From positions 126,001 through 190,000 of the IMG/VR virus record IMGVR_UViG_3300048924_000191: 64,000 nt of DNA, one strand, 5' to 3'. The DNA comes from a virus. Positions 36,562-45,930 of this stretch are shown piece after piece. Position numbers and translations under genes: made by a program. The notes below the pieces were generated by a model. That model ran no database searches. It saw only the letters and a program-made list of their open reading frames with translations, and was not told the DNA's origin. Position 1 is the first letter of the stretch; the number at the start of each line of letters is the position of its first letter.

Positions 36562-38547
36562 TCAGATCTGCGACAGGCAGTCCATCAAGTGCTGATCGCG
36601 GTCCGTGTTCAGGTATTGCTCCATGTCGTTCAGTGCGGCTGCACCGCCTTGATACGCCAGGAGTGGTCCCATGGAACGGTACTGCATGATCTGGTCGTAC
36701 TTACCGAAACGTGCAGGCTCACCCAGAGGAGGAATCCGCATGTCAGTGGTTGCGTAACGACCAACCAGCATCGACGTCATTACGACGGCGCAGTGAGTGA
36801 ATGCCACAGGAACCTTGGCGGTCTCTGCAATCAGCTCGTGCATGTCCAACAAAGCTTCTGTTGGATCGTCGTAGTGCCGCAGTTGTTTCAAACCACCCAG
36901 ATGCCGCATGGAGGAATCGCGGGTGGAACGGATGAACACCTCGATTTCAGCAGCCAGGTCTTTCATGGAGGTCTGGCGGTTCGGCAATGCGAACGCTGAC
37001 TTCTTGAAATCCCATTCGTCCAGTTCGATGTGATAGTAACCATCGTCACGGATCTTGAACTTCTGATCGAGGAAGAAGCGCAGGAACTCGCTGGTGAGGT
37101 AGGACAGACGACCACCACGGGATACGGCTACGTGATAGCGCTGTGGGTTCTTCCCTTCCTCAGCCGCTGCGATTTCGAACGTCACATCCTTGAACTGACT
37201 GAGGCGGGCTGCCGCAGCCGGCTCGGTGATGTGGGACGCTTTCATCGTCGGCAGGCGCGATGCGTTCAGCAGACCCTGGTGGGCGTTTGCCTTCAGCAAC
37301 AACTTCACGCCTTTCCCTTTCATCTCCGGGTTAAGCCGGATTTCGTTGGGACTTGGTGCGTGGATGATGTACGCCCGTTCTTCCTGGCTGATGTTGATGC
37401 GTTCGATCGAACCCGATGCTTCGGAGTGCTTAACCTTCAGTACCCGCTGCGAGATCACGGACTGAGTCATGGTGGAAGCCAAGTGACCCAGGTTGAACCC
37501 GTACGGGATGTTGAACGCCAGCAGACCGTAACACTTCTCGCAAATACAGTTGTGATGACGGTAGTTGCAGAAGAACGGCAGGCGGAACTGACGAGTTTCC
37601 CCGATCAGGTGCTTGTCGGTCTGGCGGATCGGTTTCAGGCGCTGGGTGTCCGGGTCCAGGTAATAGAGGCCATCCATGTCCTTGAAGCGACTTGGGGTGA
37701 TCTCGATTGTCCCGTACGTCGTTGACCCACAGTCGTTCATAACCAGCAAATCCACCTGGTGGGAACTGAACTGCATTTTCCGGTTAGCGTACTCGGTTTG
37801 CTCAAGCGGCTGACCGGTAAAGATGATCGCCTTCGCAGCCAGCGTCGATTCCATGGCAGCTTCTGCAGCATCGATGATGCCAGAGTGGTAGTTGCCGAGG
37901 ATCGGTTTGCTGTAGCGGTACGAGTCGATGTCGGTGTTGAACCCACGGACCAGCAGGATTTGCAGCAGCTGTTCCATCTTCACCAACTTCGCCCGCAGTT
38001 GCGACACCACGGTATTGCGTTGCAGGAGCGGATCTTTCATCAATACTTCAACGGCTTTGGCATAACCATCGTCGATATTGATGTCCGTCGGATCTGCCAA
38101 GATCTCGTTACGGATCGCAGCGATCGGTGGATAGAAGTACAGCTCGTCGTAAGTGAACGAGTTAGCCCCGCGCACGTATTCCGAATACTCCGTACTCCAC
38201 TCGTTGTACAGTTTCTGCATCGTCTCGTAGACGGTTCGCCAGACTTCCTCGCGGTTGTAGTCCGGATCTCCGTAGTAGAGGATGTGGATGTCCTCCACGA
38301 TTGCAGACATGATGTCCTGGAGACGATCGTTCGACAGCGATCCTGTCCCGACGTGATGTCGTTTCAGAACGTCCAGCTTTGGGTACCTGGCATGGATAGA
38401 CCAGATTCGGAATGAGTCCTCCGTTCGATACGTGTTGGTAACGATCTCGTCACCATCATCGAAGATGAGCTTGAACTTCTCCAGATTCCCGCACGGCCAA
38501 CGATGGCGTGGGGTATCCAGCAATGTTCTGGCTTGAAATGAGCGCAT
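36562..38547 (-). CDS. RNA polymerase beta-prime C-terminal subunit
   Basis: 661 aa corresponding to the beta-prime C-terminal part. NDCGS (C273) is the first ligand of the second zinc site; C327, C334 and C336/C339 (FFCNYRHHNCICEKCYG) complete it. GHLASTMTQSVISQRVLKVKH (354-374) aligns with EAVG-IAAQSIGEPGTQLT-RTFH of bacterial beta-prime. The N-terminal 200 residues are helical and diverged. It directly follows the beta C-terminal gene. It probably belongs to the non-virion phage RNAP that transcribes later genes; this is by analogy to phiKZ. The ATG follows AAGGAG. Confidence 0.8.
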   Translation of the reverse strand: MRSFQARTLLDTPRHRWPCGNLEKFKLIFDDGDEIVTNTYRTEDSFRIWSIHARYPKLDVLKRHHVGTGSLSNDRLQDIMSAIVEDIHILYYGDPDYNREEVWRTVYETMQKLYNEWSTEYSEYVRGANSFTYDELYFYPPIAAIRNEILADPTDINIDDGYAKAVEVLMKDPLLQRNTVVSQLRAKLVKMEQLLQILLVRGFNTDIDSYRYSKPILGNYHSGIIDAAEAAMESTLAAKAIIFTGQPLEQTEYANRKMQFSSHQVDLLVMNDCGSTTYGTIEITPSRFKDMDGLYYLDPDTQRLKPIRQTDKHLIGETRQFRLPFFCNYRHHNCICEKCYGLLAFNIPYGFNLGHLASTMTQSVISQRVLKVKHSEASGSIERINISQEERAYIIHAPSPNEIRLNPEMKGKGVKLLLKANAHQGLLNASRLPTMKASHITEPAAAARLSQFKDVTFEIAAAEEGKNPQRYHVAVSRGGRLSYLTSEFLRFFLDQKFKIRDDGYYHIELDEWDFKKSAFALPNRQTSMKDLAAEIEVFIRSTRDSSMRHLGGLKQLRHYDDPTEALLDMHELIAETAKVPVAFTHCAVVMTSMLVGRYATTDMRIPPLGEPARFGKYDQIMQYRSMGPLLAYQGGAAALNDMEQYLNTDRDQHLMDCLSQI

Positions 38548-38577
38548 ACATCAGGTCTCCTTTTGTTACAGCTCTCC

Positions 38578-40731
38578 CTAGTCCCGGGAGAGCTGCTTGC
38601 CAGAACAGTAGAAGTGGTGGGCAATGAAGTTGGCTGGGCGGTGTCCCACAGGCCGGAACTTGCGACGATCGATCAACCGTGGAATGTTGGTCGGCGTGCG
38701 AGTGTCCAGGATTGTGTTTACTGCTTCTTTGTGGACCACCGGGTTGTTGTTCATTTCCATGACGTCAGCTACTACGCCCGGCCCTACCGACTTGGCTTCG
38801 CCACGAGCCTCAGCTTCACCGGTAGACCGAGTACCGGTCTCACGCGCTGGGGTCGAGTGCTTGTCCGCATTGGTCAGCTTCGAGGTTACGCCGAAGTGGT
38901 TGGTCTTCGCCGAGGAAACACCAGAACCGTCCGCAGCAGTCTTCTCCAGTACCATGTACGGGTTAGGGCCGATGAGGAACGAGTCTTTGGTACGAGTGCG
39001 CTTCCCAGCGTGGTCGACGTACCAGACAGGCGACATTTTCGGGCAGTAATCGGAATGACGGATCGTGTGGATCACCTCAGCCATATCCAGGCCTTGGTCA
39101 GACCGCATCCGAAGGAACAGGCCATAAGGCTCGTTACCATCGAGAATGACTTCCACCAGATGACGCAGGTGACGACCACTCGGAATGACGGACGGCTTGG
39201 CCAGATACTTGCCTTCACCAGTCGGTGCTACCAGCTTGTAGAAACCCATCAGCCATTCAAACTGTTTAAGGCCGTTTTCCGCGTTCTTCTTGGCGTGGAC
39301 CACCTTCTCTACTTCGTCACGTTCCAGAACCGCATGGGTATCCAGACCGTAGCTGTGACGAATAGTGCGGATGATATCACGACCAGCTGCACCGATACAC
39401 GCCGAATGGTCACGGGCATTATTCTGCCGGTTCACAGTGGAGCCGTCGAACGTTACCACGTCTGCACGGTTGCCGAAGTCATCGATGGGCATGTCTTCGT
39501 CTTCAGTTACCTGAGAGACTACGCCTTTACCACCGTTTTCGTCGGAGAGTTTCGGACCGTCACCAATAGACGTCATGTACCGGTAGGTGATGTCCACCCG
39601 ATACTCGTCCATGGTGCTACCACGGTAGTTGGTCTTCGCTCGCAGGATATCCACGTACTCTTTGTCGCAGATACCTTCTTCAACCAGGTAGTCGCCTGCA
39701 AAGACAATGGCTTCATCCAGCAGCACGCGCAGCTGGTCAGTCATGTCGATGTCATCGCTTTCCCGTATAACGCCACCACGGCGCGCTAGACACGCTTTAA
39801 CGATCGCCATGTAGAACCGGCGGTCTGCTTCGTAATACTTACGCAGCTGGCGTGTCATGGCCTCTGGGAGGCGCTTGTTCGGTGCATGTGGGTTGTGATA
39901 CACCTTGATGTCCACAACTTCCGCATCTACCTTCCCGTACGTCAGGATGTCCAGGTTGTACACCGGCTTGAACAGACGCTTCTCGGTCATGTAGACCGCG
40001 TCAAGCTTCGCATCGAACGGGCGGAGCGCACAGATCAAACCGTTGCTCTGGATTCGCTCACCGATATCAGGGATCGGTCGATACGCCTGACTGTTCCCGT
40101 AACTGTTGATCGGATAATGCGAACGACCGAACTCAAACGTCCTGGTCTCGAATGCCGTACTGCGCATCCGGTTGGCAAACGATCGGGAGATCTTGATGGC
40201 GTCTTCAGTCACTGCCGGATCAGACATCCGGATGACGTTGACTTCCATACAGCTCATGTAATCGCCATCGTCGGTAATGGCCGGCGATGTTGCGATCACC
40301 GTACCGGCTTTGAACTTCGGCCGGTGCTCGGTCTTCAGACGTTCGTACAACTCTTCACGAAACTTGAACTCGAATCCATAATGCTGGTGCATTACGTGAA
40401 ACTTAGTCAGCTCAACAAACCCCAGTTGTTCGGTGCGGTAGTCCTCGTAGATGACGATGTCCTTCGGGTTCAGCGCGAAATCTTCGCCGAACTTCTCCCC
40501 CTGAAAGCGAGGGATAACTGCCAGAACGACACAGTCGGTTGGAAACGTATGACTGAAGGTACCTTTTGCGAATTCACGGTCAAGGCCAGAACGTTGACGC
40601 TTCCTGGTCAGACCGGCGGTAACCAGACGCTGATCCTGGTTACCTGTAAACATGGCTTGGCGGGCACCAGCCACGCAGTGAAACAGAGCGTTCATCCCGC
40701 TGATCGGGACCATCTCCGGTGGAATGAGCAT
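38578..40731 (-). CDS. RNA polymerase beta C-terminal subunit
   Basis: 717 aa from the ATG at 40731 (GGGAG upstream). EDAIKISRSFA (about 176-186) fits the NFEDA-VISE region of bacterial beta. GDGPKLSDENGGKGVVS (390-406) fits GDK-x-GRHGNKGVIS, with both active-site lysines kept but the Arg-His lost. EDMPIDDFG follows, as in beta (EDMPYDENG). The C-terminus has GHRPANFIAHHF. It forms a two-gene unit with the beta-prime piece; the beta N-terminal subunit is not in the window. The leader AAGGGAGAGTCAA is also found before the 526-aa gene. Confidence 0.83.
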   Translation of the reverse strand: MLIPPEMVPISGMNALFHCVAGARQAMFTGNQDQRLVTAGLTRKRQRSGLDREFAKGTFSHTFPTDCVVLAVIPRFQGEKFGEDFALNPKDIVIYEDYRTEQLGFVELTKFHVMHQHYGFEFKFREELYERLKTEHRPKFKAGTVIATSPAITDDGDYMSCMEVNVIRMSDPAVTEDAIKISRSFANRMRSTAFETRTFEFGRSHYPINSYGNSQAYRPIPDIGERIQSNGLICALRPFDAKLDAVYMTEKRLFKPVYNLDILTYGKVDAEVVDIKVYHNPHAPNKRLPEAMTRQLRKYYEADRRFYMAIVKACLARRGGVIRESDDIDMTDQLRVLLDEAIVFAGDYLVEEGICDKEYVDILRAKTNYRGSTMDEYRVDITYRYMTSIGDGPKLSDENGGKGVVSQVTEDEDMPIDDFGNRADVVTFDGSTVNRQNNARDHSACIGAAGRDIIRTIRHSYGLDTHAVLERDEVEKVVHAKKNAENGLKQFEWLMGFYKLVAPTGEGKYLAKPSVIPSGRHLRHLVEVILDGNEPYGLFLRMRSDQGLDMAEVIHTIRHSDYCPKMSPVWYVDHAGKRTRTKDSFLIGPNPYMVLEKTAADGSGVSSAKTNHFGVTSKLTNADKHSTPARETGTRSTGEAEARGEAKSVGPGVVADVMEMNNNPVVHKEAVNTILDTRTPTNIPRLIDRRKFRPVGHRPANFIAHHFYCSGKQLSRD

Positions 40732-40765
40732 TTGACTCTCCCTTGCGGCCTTATACTTCAATTAG

Positions 40766-40777
40766 GTAATGTATTAC
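40766..40777 (-). promoter_or_regulatory. Putative phage promoter element (palindromic)
   Basis: GTAATACATTAC on the minus strand, 34 bases upstream of the RNAP beta ATG. Its near-palindrome reads GTAATGTATTAC on the plus strand, 24 bases before the divergent 114-aa gene, so it could serve both. Confidence 0.55.
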
Positions 40778-40801
40778 CCAAACTCTTTAGGGAATATTGC
40801 G

Positions 40802-41146
40802 ATGTCTCTTCTCGACAGCATGGCGGTAGCATCTCCAGACGCGTACACCCTGACCGAGGATTACCGCATTTTCGTGGAATCCATGACTGGTTGGTTACGC
40901 ACTCAATCACAAGACCGGGTGGTTTCCATCATTCCAGAGACCGGTTATCTCTACCGGTTTGATCTAACGTCGTTCCTGCTCGACAATAAAGTGCCTTTGG
41001 AGGACCATTGGCTCGTTATGCGGGTCAATGGAATGACCACGCCCCAAGAGTTCGATGAAACAGTAACGGCGCTGATCGTCCCTGCTCAAGAGTTGATCAC
41101 GCGTTTGAAGCAGGCCTACCGTACAAAGCTCACGGCAAGCGGGTAA
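40802..41146 (+). CDS. Hypothetical protein
   Basis: 114-aa protein, the only plus-strand gene between 34 and 56 kb. The ATG at 40802 has AGGGA 9 bases upstream; the frame is open to 40769. The product is alpha/beta with hydrophobic beta segments (RVVSIIPETGYLYRFDL) and a C-terminal basic helix. It faces the divergent RNAP beta gene across a short A/T-rich promoter region. Function unknown. Confidence 0.6.
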   Translation: MSLLDSMAVASPDAYTLTEDYRIFVESMTGWLRTQSQDRVVSIIPETGYLYRFDLTSFLLDNKVPLEDHWLVMRVNGMTTPQEFDETVTALIVPAQELITRLKQAYRTKLTASG

Positions 41147-41184
41147 AAGAAAGAAAGAAGAGCGGGGAGGTCACCCTCCCCGCT
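41145..41184 (-). terminator. Intrinsic terminator, minus strand
   Basis: A 10-bp stem (41161-41170 with 41175-41184) is followed on the minus strand by CTTCTTTCTTTCTTTT and preceded by GACGGCATA. Confidence 0.85.
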
Positions 41185-41202
41185 TTATGCCGTCAGCAAC
41201 CG

Positions 41203-42462
41203 TTACCAGTCGCGGCGGCTGCTGCTACCGCGACGGTCATCACGGCTGTCACGGCTGTCACGACGGAACGGATTGCCCGAACGGCGGTCGTCACGACGAT
41301 CATCCCGACGGTCGTCGCGGTCACGATCCCGATCACGGTCGCGGCGGTCATCGCTACGGGAGCTCTTGCCTTTCAGCAGGTCTCCCATGGACTTACCGCT
41401 GGAACGACGCGATTCACGGCGATCGCTGTCATCGTCATCCCACGGCAGGTCGACGTCTTTCTTCTCGCTTCTTTCACGACGCTCACCAGCACCGACGTCG
41501 TCAGCGTCCGATTCGTAAACCGAGGAAGCGTTACTGCTTTCTTCTTCGATCTCGTCATCGTCCACACCAACGTTGCCAGGCAGCGCAGGTACAGAGACGC
41601 CGTAGGTACGGACGAACTCATCGAACTTCGGCAGGTGGTGCGCCCATTCCAGACCGTACTTCAGGGGGGTCAGGGTTTGGCAGGCCTTGCCGTGGATTTC
41701 GATCAGCTTGTTCTGCCGCTCGGCCAGTGCGTCGAAGGACTTCAGCAGGGAGTTCAGGTACGGTGCATCACCATCCTTGACGCTCTGCGTGTACAGGGTG
41801 TTGCGTTCTTCTTCATTGCCCAGGACGTACTCGAGCAGAGCGATGATCAGCGCCTTGTCCTTGGTCTTGCGCGGCATCTTCACGCCGAAGAAGGTGGTTG
41901 GGTCGGATGCGTCGTCGTTCTCCATGAATGGGAACGATACCTGGCAGGTACGCAAGGCTCCGTCTTTACCGCCGTTCTGGAGGAACAGGTTGATGAACCG
42001 TTTCTCCGGAACATTGCTGGTGGCCTTGAGCACAGCGCGCAGGGTCTTCAGCGTGGTGGCATCGAACTCCTGACCGTTGAACAACGACAGGTATTGTGCG
42101 GCCTTGGCCGACAGCGGCTTCTGACGCTTGGTGTCGGATGCCAGTTCGCCCAGTGCGTCGATGATCGACTTGAAGGTTTCTTTGGTGCGCTCGACGATGT
42201 AGTTCTTCAGCGCGTTGAGGATTGGGGATGGACCCTGGGTGATCTGTTCGCATTCTGGGTGGAACGCAATGCGCTCTTCCCAGTCGCCTTCGCGCAGCAG
42301 GTTCTTCAGAGTCAGGACCAGGCGCTTACCGCCGATGGTTACCGGAGTAGGGGAACCGGCCAGATCGACCAGCATGAAACCGTTATCGTCCTTGTCGTAA
42401 ATGCCGACATCGAGCAACAGACTGCGGTCAAACTCCAGTTTGGTATCCAGTTTGGAGGACAT
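41203..42462 (-). CDS. Protein with Arg/Asp-rich C-terminal tail
   Basis: 419 aa. Residues 1-300 form a globular, mostly helical domain with no known motif. About 300-370 are acidic and Ser-rich (DDDEIEEESSNASS, LPWDDDD). Residues 371-419 are almost pure Arg/Asp/Ser with repeated RDRD and DDRR, ending RRDW. The adjacent 526-aa gene ends in the same kind of tail (QRDW) and the 683-aa gene has it too. Such tails usually bind nucleic acid or drive condensation. It lies in the transcription/replication block, so a role there is likely. Function unknown. Confidence 0.65.
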   Translation of the reverse strand: MSSKLDTKLEFDRSLLLDVGIYDKDDNGFMLVDLAGSPTPVTIGGKRLVLTLKNLLREGDWEERIAFHPECEQITQGPSPILNALKNYIVERTKETFKSIIDALGELASDTKRQKPLSAKAAQYLSLFNGQEFDATTLKTLRAVLKATSNVPEKRFINLFLQNGGKDGALRTCQVSFPFMENDDASDPTTFFGVKMPRKTKDKALIIALLEYVLGNEEERNTLYTQSVKDGDAPYLNSLLKSFDALAERQNKLIEIHGKACQTLTPLKYGLEWAHHLPKFDEFVRTYGVSVPALPGNVGVDDDEIEEESSNASSVYESDADDVGAGERRERSEKKDVDLPWDDDDSDRRESRRSSGKSMGDLLKGKSSRSDDRRDRDRDRDRDDRRDDRRDDRRSGNPFRRDSRDSRDDRRGSSSRRDW

Positions 42463-42500
42463 GTGTTACCTCGTGATTTTCCTAATGGGTGTAGCGTGAC

Positions 42501-44081
42501 TTACCAGTCACGCTGCGAACGGGTGCGGCGATCACTGCGACGGTCGTCGCTGCGGTCGTCTCGATCTCGGGTCCGATCATCGCGTGCGCTGCGCATGTCG
42601 GAGGACAAGCTGATCTTCGGCGAGTCCGTGTGGGTAGGCATTGCATCCAGACGACGGGCGGACAGTTCTGCTGCCAGGCCGACGATACCTTTGGCCAAGG
42701 AGTCGAATGCCTTGTTGTCGGTTTCCAGCGTAGGCGCAACTGCGCCGGACATGCATGCCGGGAACTCGAAGTAGGCTTCTTCGCCATGGTCGATACGAAT
42801 CCAGATCTTGATCAACCGGTCCAGGTTCGCATCGATACGGGCAGTCACTTGGAATCGACCACCGCAGGTCGCTTCGCGCAACAGGATGTTGCTGCAAGCG
42901 CTCTCGAAATAAGGCCAGCTGCCTTGAGTCGAGATACCGTCTACGAATGGCCAGACCTTGGAGATCTCGACTTCGTTCTGACCGCTACGGACAGTACTGT
43001 CGAGAACCAAGTGCTCTACCTCGTTGTACATCGACTGAATCATCAGGTTCGGCAACGACTGAGCGATGATGCGAGCCGCTACAGTTTCGTTGTCGGTACC
43101 GTTCCAGCCCGCCTGGTTTGCCAGACTGATACCGCGACCACCACGCCCAGTGCGGCCAAAGATGATCTTGTCCCAGTCGTAGTCTGGGTTCATCCGCTGA
43201 AGCTGACCGAAGGTGATGTAGCCGTCATCCAGGATGCGGTACTGTTCCTTCATCTGTTCGATCCACGGATCGAGTTCCAGATCGTTCTCCTCGACACGAT
43301 CATGGGCATGGTTCAGCGTATCGTGCTGACCCTCGTCGTAGTGGTGTGCTTGCTCAGGATCGGCTGCAGAAGCCATGTACGCCGACAGAGTCCGCGACAG
43401 ATACATCGAGGTGCTGTTGTTATCCAGCGTCGATGCTTTCAGCTGACTGGTAAACGCACCACACATGTTGGTAACGTTCTCATCACCGCTGAAGTGCTTG
43501 GCAAACTGCGTAGCGCCAGTACGACGACGGAAGATATCCGTCGGACGCAGACTGACTGGCCGATCCCGCAGACCGATGTTGTCGCGATCGTAACCGGTCA
43601 ACGAAGCACGGTTGAGGATCTGGTCATGCGCCTGGATCTTCGGTACCCACACGTTACGGTCGCGGTGACGCGACTCGTTCATGTGAACGCGAGTCACCTT
43701 GTCGAAGTACAGCTTCATCTTCTTGTCGAAGACGATCTTCGAATCGGTACCGGCATGCATGTCCTCGTCAGTGGTGCCGACGATGTAGTGGTACGTCTTG
43801 CTGTGGTTACGGTTGTTGACCGCAATCACCATGGCGAAAGCCAAGCGGTCGGCATCCCAACCGTTCGCAACGTGAGATTTGATCCGCCGCTCACGGGCGG
43901 TGTTCGGTACGAACAGACCGGCTGCGGTTTTGGCCAGACGGAACGGTGACACGTTGGTGCCTTCGTTGGTCGCTTTGGCGAACTCGTCGACCATGTGCTT
44001 ACGCAGGTCCAACGCATGCGGGGTGATCGGAATATCCAACTGTGGGGCCAGTTGGGTAAAGACCAGTTTAATAAGTTCCAC
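42501..44081 (-). CDS. Protein with Arg/Asp-rich C-terminal tail
   Basis: 526 aa starting at GTG after AAGGGAGAGTCAAC. Residues 1-495 are globular, alpha/beta, with a Gly-rich GRTGRGGRGISL stretch near 310 and no known catalytic motif. Residues 499-526 are Arg/Asp-rich and end QRDW, like the next gene's RRDW. Shared tails suggest the two proteins meet the same partner or compartment. The leader before its start matches that of RNAP beta over 13 bases. Family not recognised. Confidence 0.65.
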   Translation of the reverse strand: MELIKLVFTQLAPQLDIPITPHALDLRKHMVDEFAKATNEGTNVSPFRLAKTAAGLFVPNTARERRIKSHVANGWDADRLAFAMVIAVNNRNHSKTYHYIVGTTDEDMHAGTDSKIVFDKKMKLYFDKVTRVHMNESRHRDRNVWVPKIQAHDQILNRASLTGYDRDNIGLRDRPVSLRPTDIFRRRTGATQFAKHFSGDENVTNMCGAFTSQLKASTLDNNSTSMYLSRTLSAYMASAADPEQAHHYDEGQHDTLNHAHDRVEENDLELDPWIEQMKEQYRILDDGYITFGQLQRMNPDYDWDKIIFGRTGRGGRGISLANQAGWNGTDNETVAARIIAQSLPNLMIQSMYNEVEHLVLDSTVRSGQNEVEISKVWPFVDGISTQGSWPYFESACSNILLREATCGGRFQVTARIDANLDRLIKIWIRIDHGEEAYFEFPACMSGAVAPTLETDNKAFDSLAKGIVGLAAELSARRLDAMPTHTDSPKISLSSDMRSARDDRTRDRDDRSDDRRSDRRTRSQRDW

Positions 44082-44111
44082 GTTGACTCTCCCTTGGGTC
44101 GATGTATCGAA

Positions 44112-45776
44112 TTAGCGGCTGAAATCGTTGAGCTTGATCAGCAACTGCGCGCACTGGTCGCGGAAGTCGGGCGAGACTTCAATTCGTTTGGTCTTGTCGC
44201 TGCGATAGTAGCTCGCAGCCAGTTCTTTGCAGCACCGTGGTTCCCACTCGTTCTTGATGAACTCGTTGGCCACCATGTCGATGCCGCGGACGGCCGTGTT
44301 GACAGCCAGGGTTACGTCAGAGCCTTTGCTATCGGTGTAGTCGTACGGACTGATGGCTTGAAGCGTTTGGATGTTGGCGTTACTGACGGGCAATCGAGTA
44401 ACTCCCATCAACATCTCGCCATCGGCCAATTCGATCTTCTTGGCAGTCAGCAGAATCGCCAACTGCGGAAGACCCCACTCCCACAGTACCGCCTGAGCGA
44501 TACCCATGGAAACCAGAAGCGGTTCTTTACGGTCGTAGACTTCAACGATACAACCAGCAATAACGGTTGACATGATCCAGATGCAAAGGGTCGTCTGGGC
44601 TTCTGTCGGGATGAATCGGTCGATAGCCATGGTGCTACTGACGCACATCTCGATCCGTTCTTTGCTGAGGTTCGGTTCGATCGTCTGCGCGGCATTGATG
44701 TACCGCATGACGTACTTCTGACTGATCATGAGATCGCCAGCCGAAACCTGCTCTTTCATTTTGTACACGCAGAGCACCGAGCTGTTATCATCCAGCGCAG
44801 TTTCTGCGTCCACCTTCGGTTTGATGTTGCTGCCGAAGACGGAAGGTTTACGGTTGTTGTTGGAGCAGCAGTAGTTGAAGATAATCTTCATCATGTGCTG
44901 TTTGTCATGCTCCGGCGACAGTGGGGCTACTGCCGCTTTCCGGATCAGGCCTTGCGCCATCAGGTATTCAGGCACTTCATCGCTGGACAGGTGTTTGAAC
45001 GACACCGCGAGTTCGTACTCTTCTTCCTTCAGGTTTGCCGCAAGATACGTCTCCAACCGTGCGAAGACCGAGAGGTTCGGTTCTTCATCATCCAACACAT
45101 CGCCAAACCAACGAGAGTCTGGGGAGATTATCCCTTGTGCTCGATAGATAGACGACTTGGCCAGGAGCTTATAAGCATTGAGCTCCTTCATGGAGATCCG
45201 ATCTTCCTTACCAGAGATTGGCAGGTATCGGCCCCAGACCGGGATCATCAGACGCAGGCCGAGTGCAACGGCCACGAGATCGATGTACTCGTTACGCAGA
45301 TAGGTCCGCTGCATGTAGCGCGGCGTAACCTTGTCGGCTGTGGCGTAACTGTCCATTAAGTCAGCTGGAATCTTGAACTTGCGGCTGAACACCACAAACT
45401 CTCGCAGATCCTCGAACTTGACAATCTCGTAAATCCTGGCGACTTGCTCAGACAGCAACTCCGCCAGAAGTTTCGAACTGCTGACGCCTTCAGCTGACAT
45501 TTCGGTTGTCCCGAACTGGCTGAAGATTTCATCGATTCGATAATAAATTTCGTACATCGTGTCCTGCTGATCTTTAGTCAACTTCTGCAGGAACTCGTTG
45601 ATCTCCTCGAACAGTTCTACGCGGACACCGGTTTCAGAAGTATCGTCTTCCTTCATTGCACCGGGTTTTGCGGTAGAATAACCTTTGGCTGAGAATGTCA
45701 GCTCTTCTTCTGTCCCATGTCGAATCGACACGAGAGAAAAACTGCTCTTCGTAAAACCCGTGATGACAAGTTCCAT
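44112..45776 (-). CDS. Hypothetical protein
   Basis: 554 aa from the ATG at 45776, which has GGAG seven bases upstream and the promoter-like element 32 bases upstream. The frame is open to 46100, but that part runs through the terminator and the next gene. Helix-rich, with hydrophobic segments near 410-430 (TTLCIWIMSTVIAGCIVEVYD) that look buried more than membrane-spanning. First gene of the unit that continues through the two Arg/Asp-tail genes. A transcription- or replication-linked role is guessed from position only. Confidence 0.65.
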   Translation of the reverse strand: MELVITGFTKSSFSLVSIRHGTEEELTFSAKGYSTAKPGAMKEDDTSETGVRVELFEEINEFLQKLTKDQQDTMYEIYYRIDEIFSQFGTTEMSAEGVSSSKLLAELLSEQVARIYEIVKFEDLREFVVFSRKFKIPADLMDSYATADKVTPRYMQRTYLRNEYIDLVAVALGLRLMIPVWGRYLPISGKEDRISMKELNAYKLLAKSSIYRAQGIISPDSRWFGDVLDDEEPNLSVFARLETYLAANLKEEEYELAVSFKHLSSDEVPEYLMAQGLIRKAAVAPLSPEHDKQHMMKIIFNYCCSNNNRKPSVFGSNIKPKVDAETALDDNSSVLCVYKMKEQVSAGDLMISQKYVMRYINAAQTIEPNLSKERIEMCVSSTMAIDRFIPTEAQTTLCIWIMSTVIAGCIVEVYDRKEPLLVSMGIAQAVLWEWGLPQLAILLTAKKIELADGEMLMGVTRLPVSNANIQTLQAISPYDYTDSKGSDVTLAVNTAVRGIDMVANEFIKNEWEPRCCKELAASYYRSDKTKRIEVSPDFRDQCAQLLIKLNDFSR

Positions 45777-45808
45777 CAAGTACTCCGATGTATGGGTTCG
45801 TTCGAGTT

Positions 45809-45821
45809 GATAATGTATCGT
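45809..45821 (-). promoter_or_regulatory. Putative phage promoter element
   Basis: Minus-strand ACGATACATTATC, 32 bases upstream of the 554-aa gene's ATG. Spacing matches the copies at 9366 and 40766. Confidence 0.55.
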
Positions 45822-45887
45822 TGTAAATCTTTGGACATTATATATGGCGGCACAGTAAGTTTTAACCGTGAGCGGCATACAGGACTG

Positions 45888-45917
45888 TCCTCTACATGCC
45901 CATGGACATGTAGAGGA
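45888..45917 (-). terminator. Hairpin after SSB-like gene
   Basis: An 11-bp stem (45888-45898 with 45907-45917) and an 8-base loop lie 13 bases past the stop of the SSB-like gene. No T-run follows. Between it and the next promoter element lies an A/T-rich stretch (ATTATATATGG) without a gene. Confidence 0.65.
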
Positions 45918-45930
45918 TCGAGGTAACCTA

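Noticed and set aside
41270-41350. Short repeated CGATCACGGTCGCGG-type units, looking like a repeat array
   Set aside because: They are in-frame codons for an Arg/Asp tail, with no constant repeat and spacer, so not CRISPR or a satellite.
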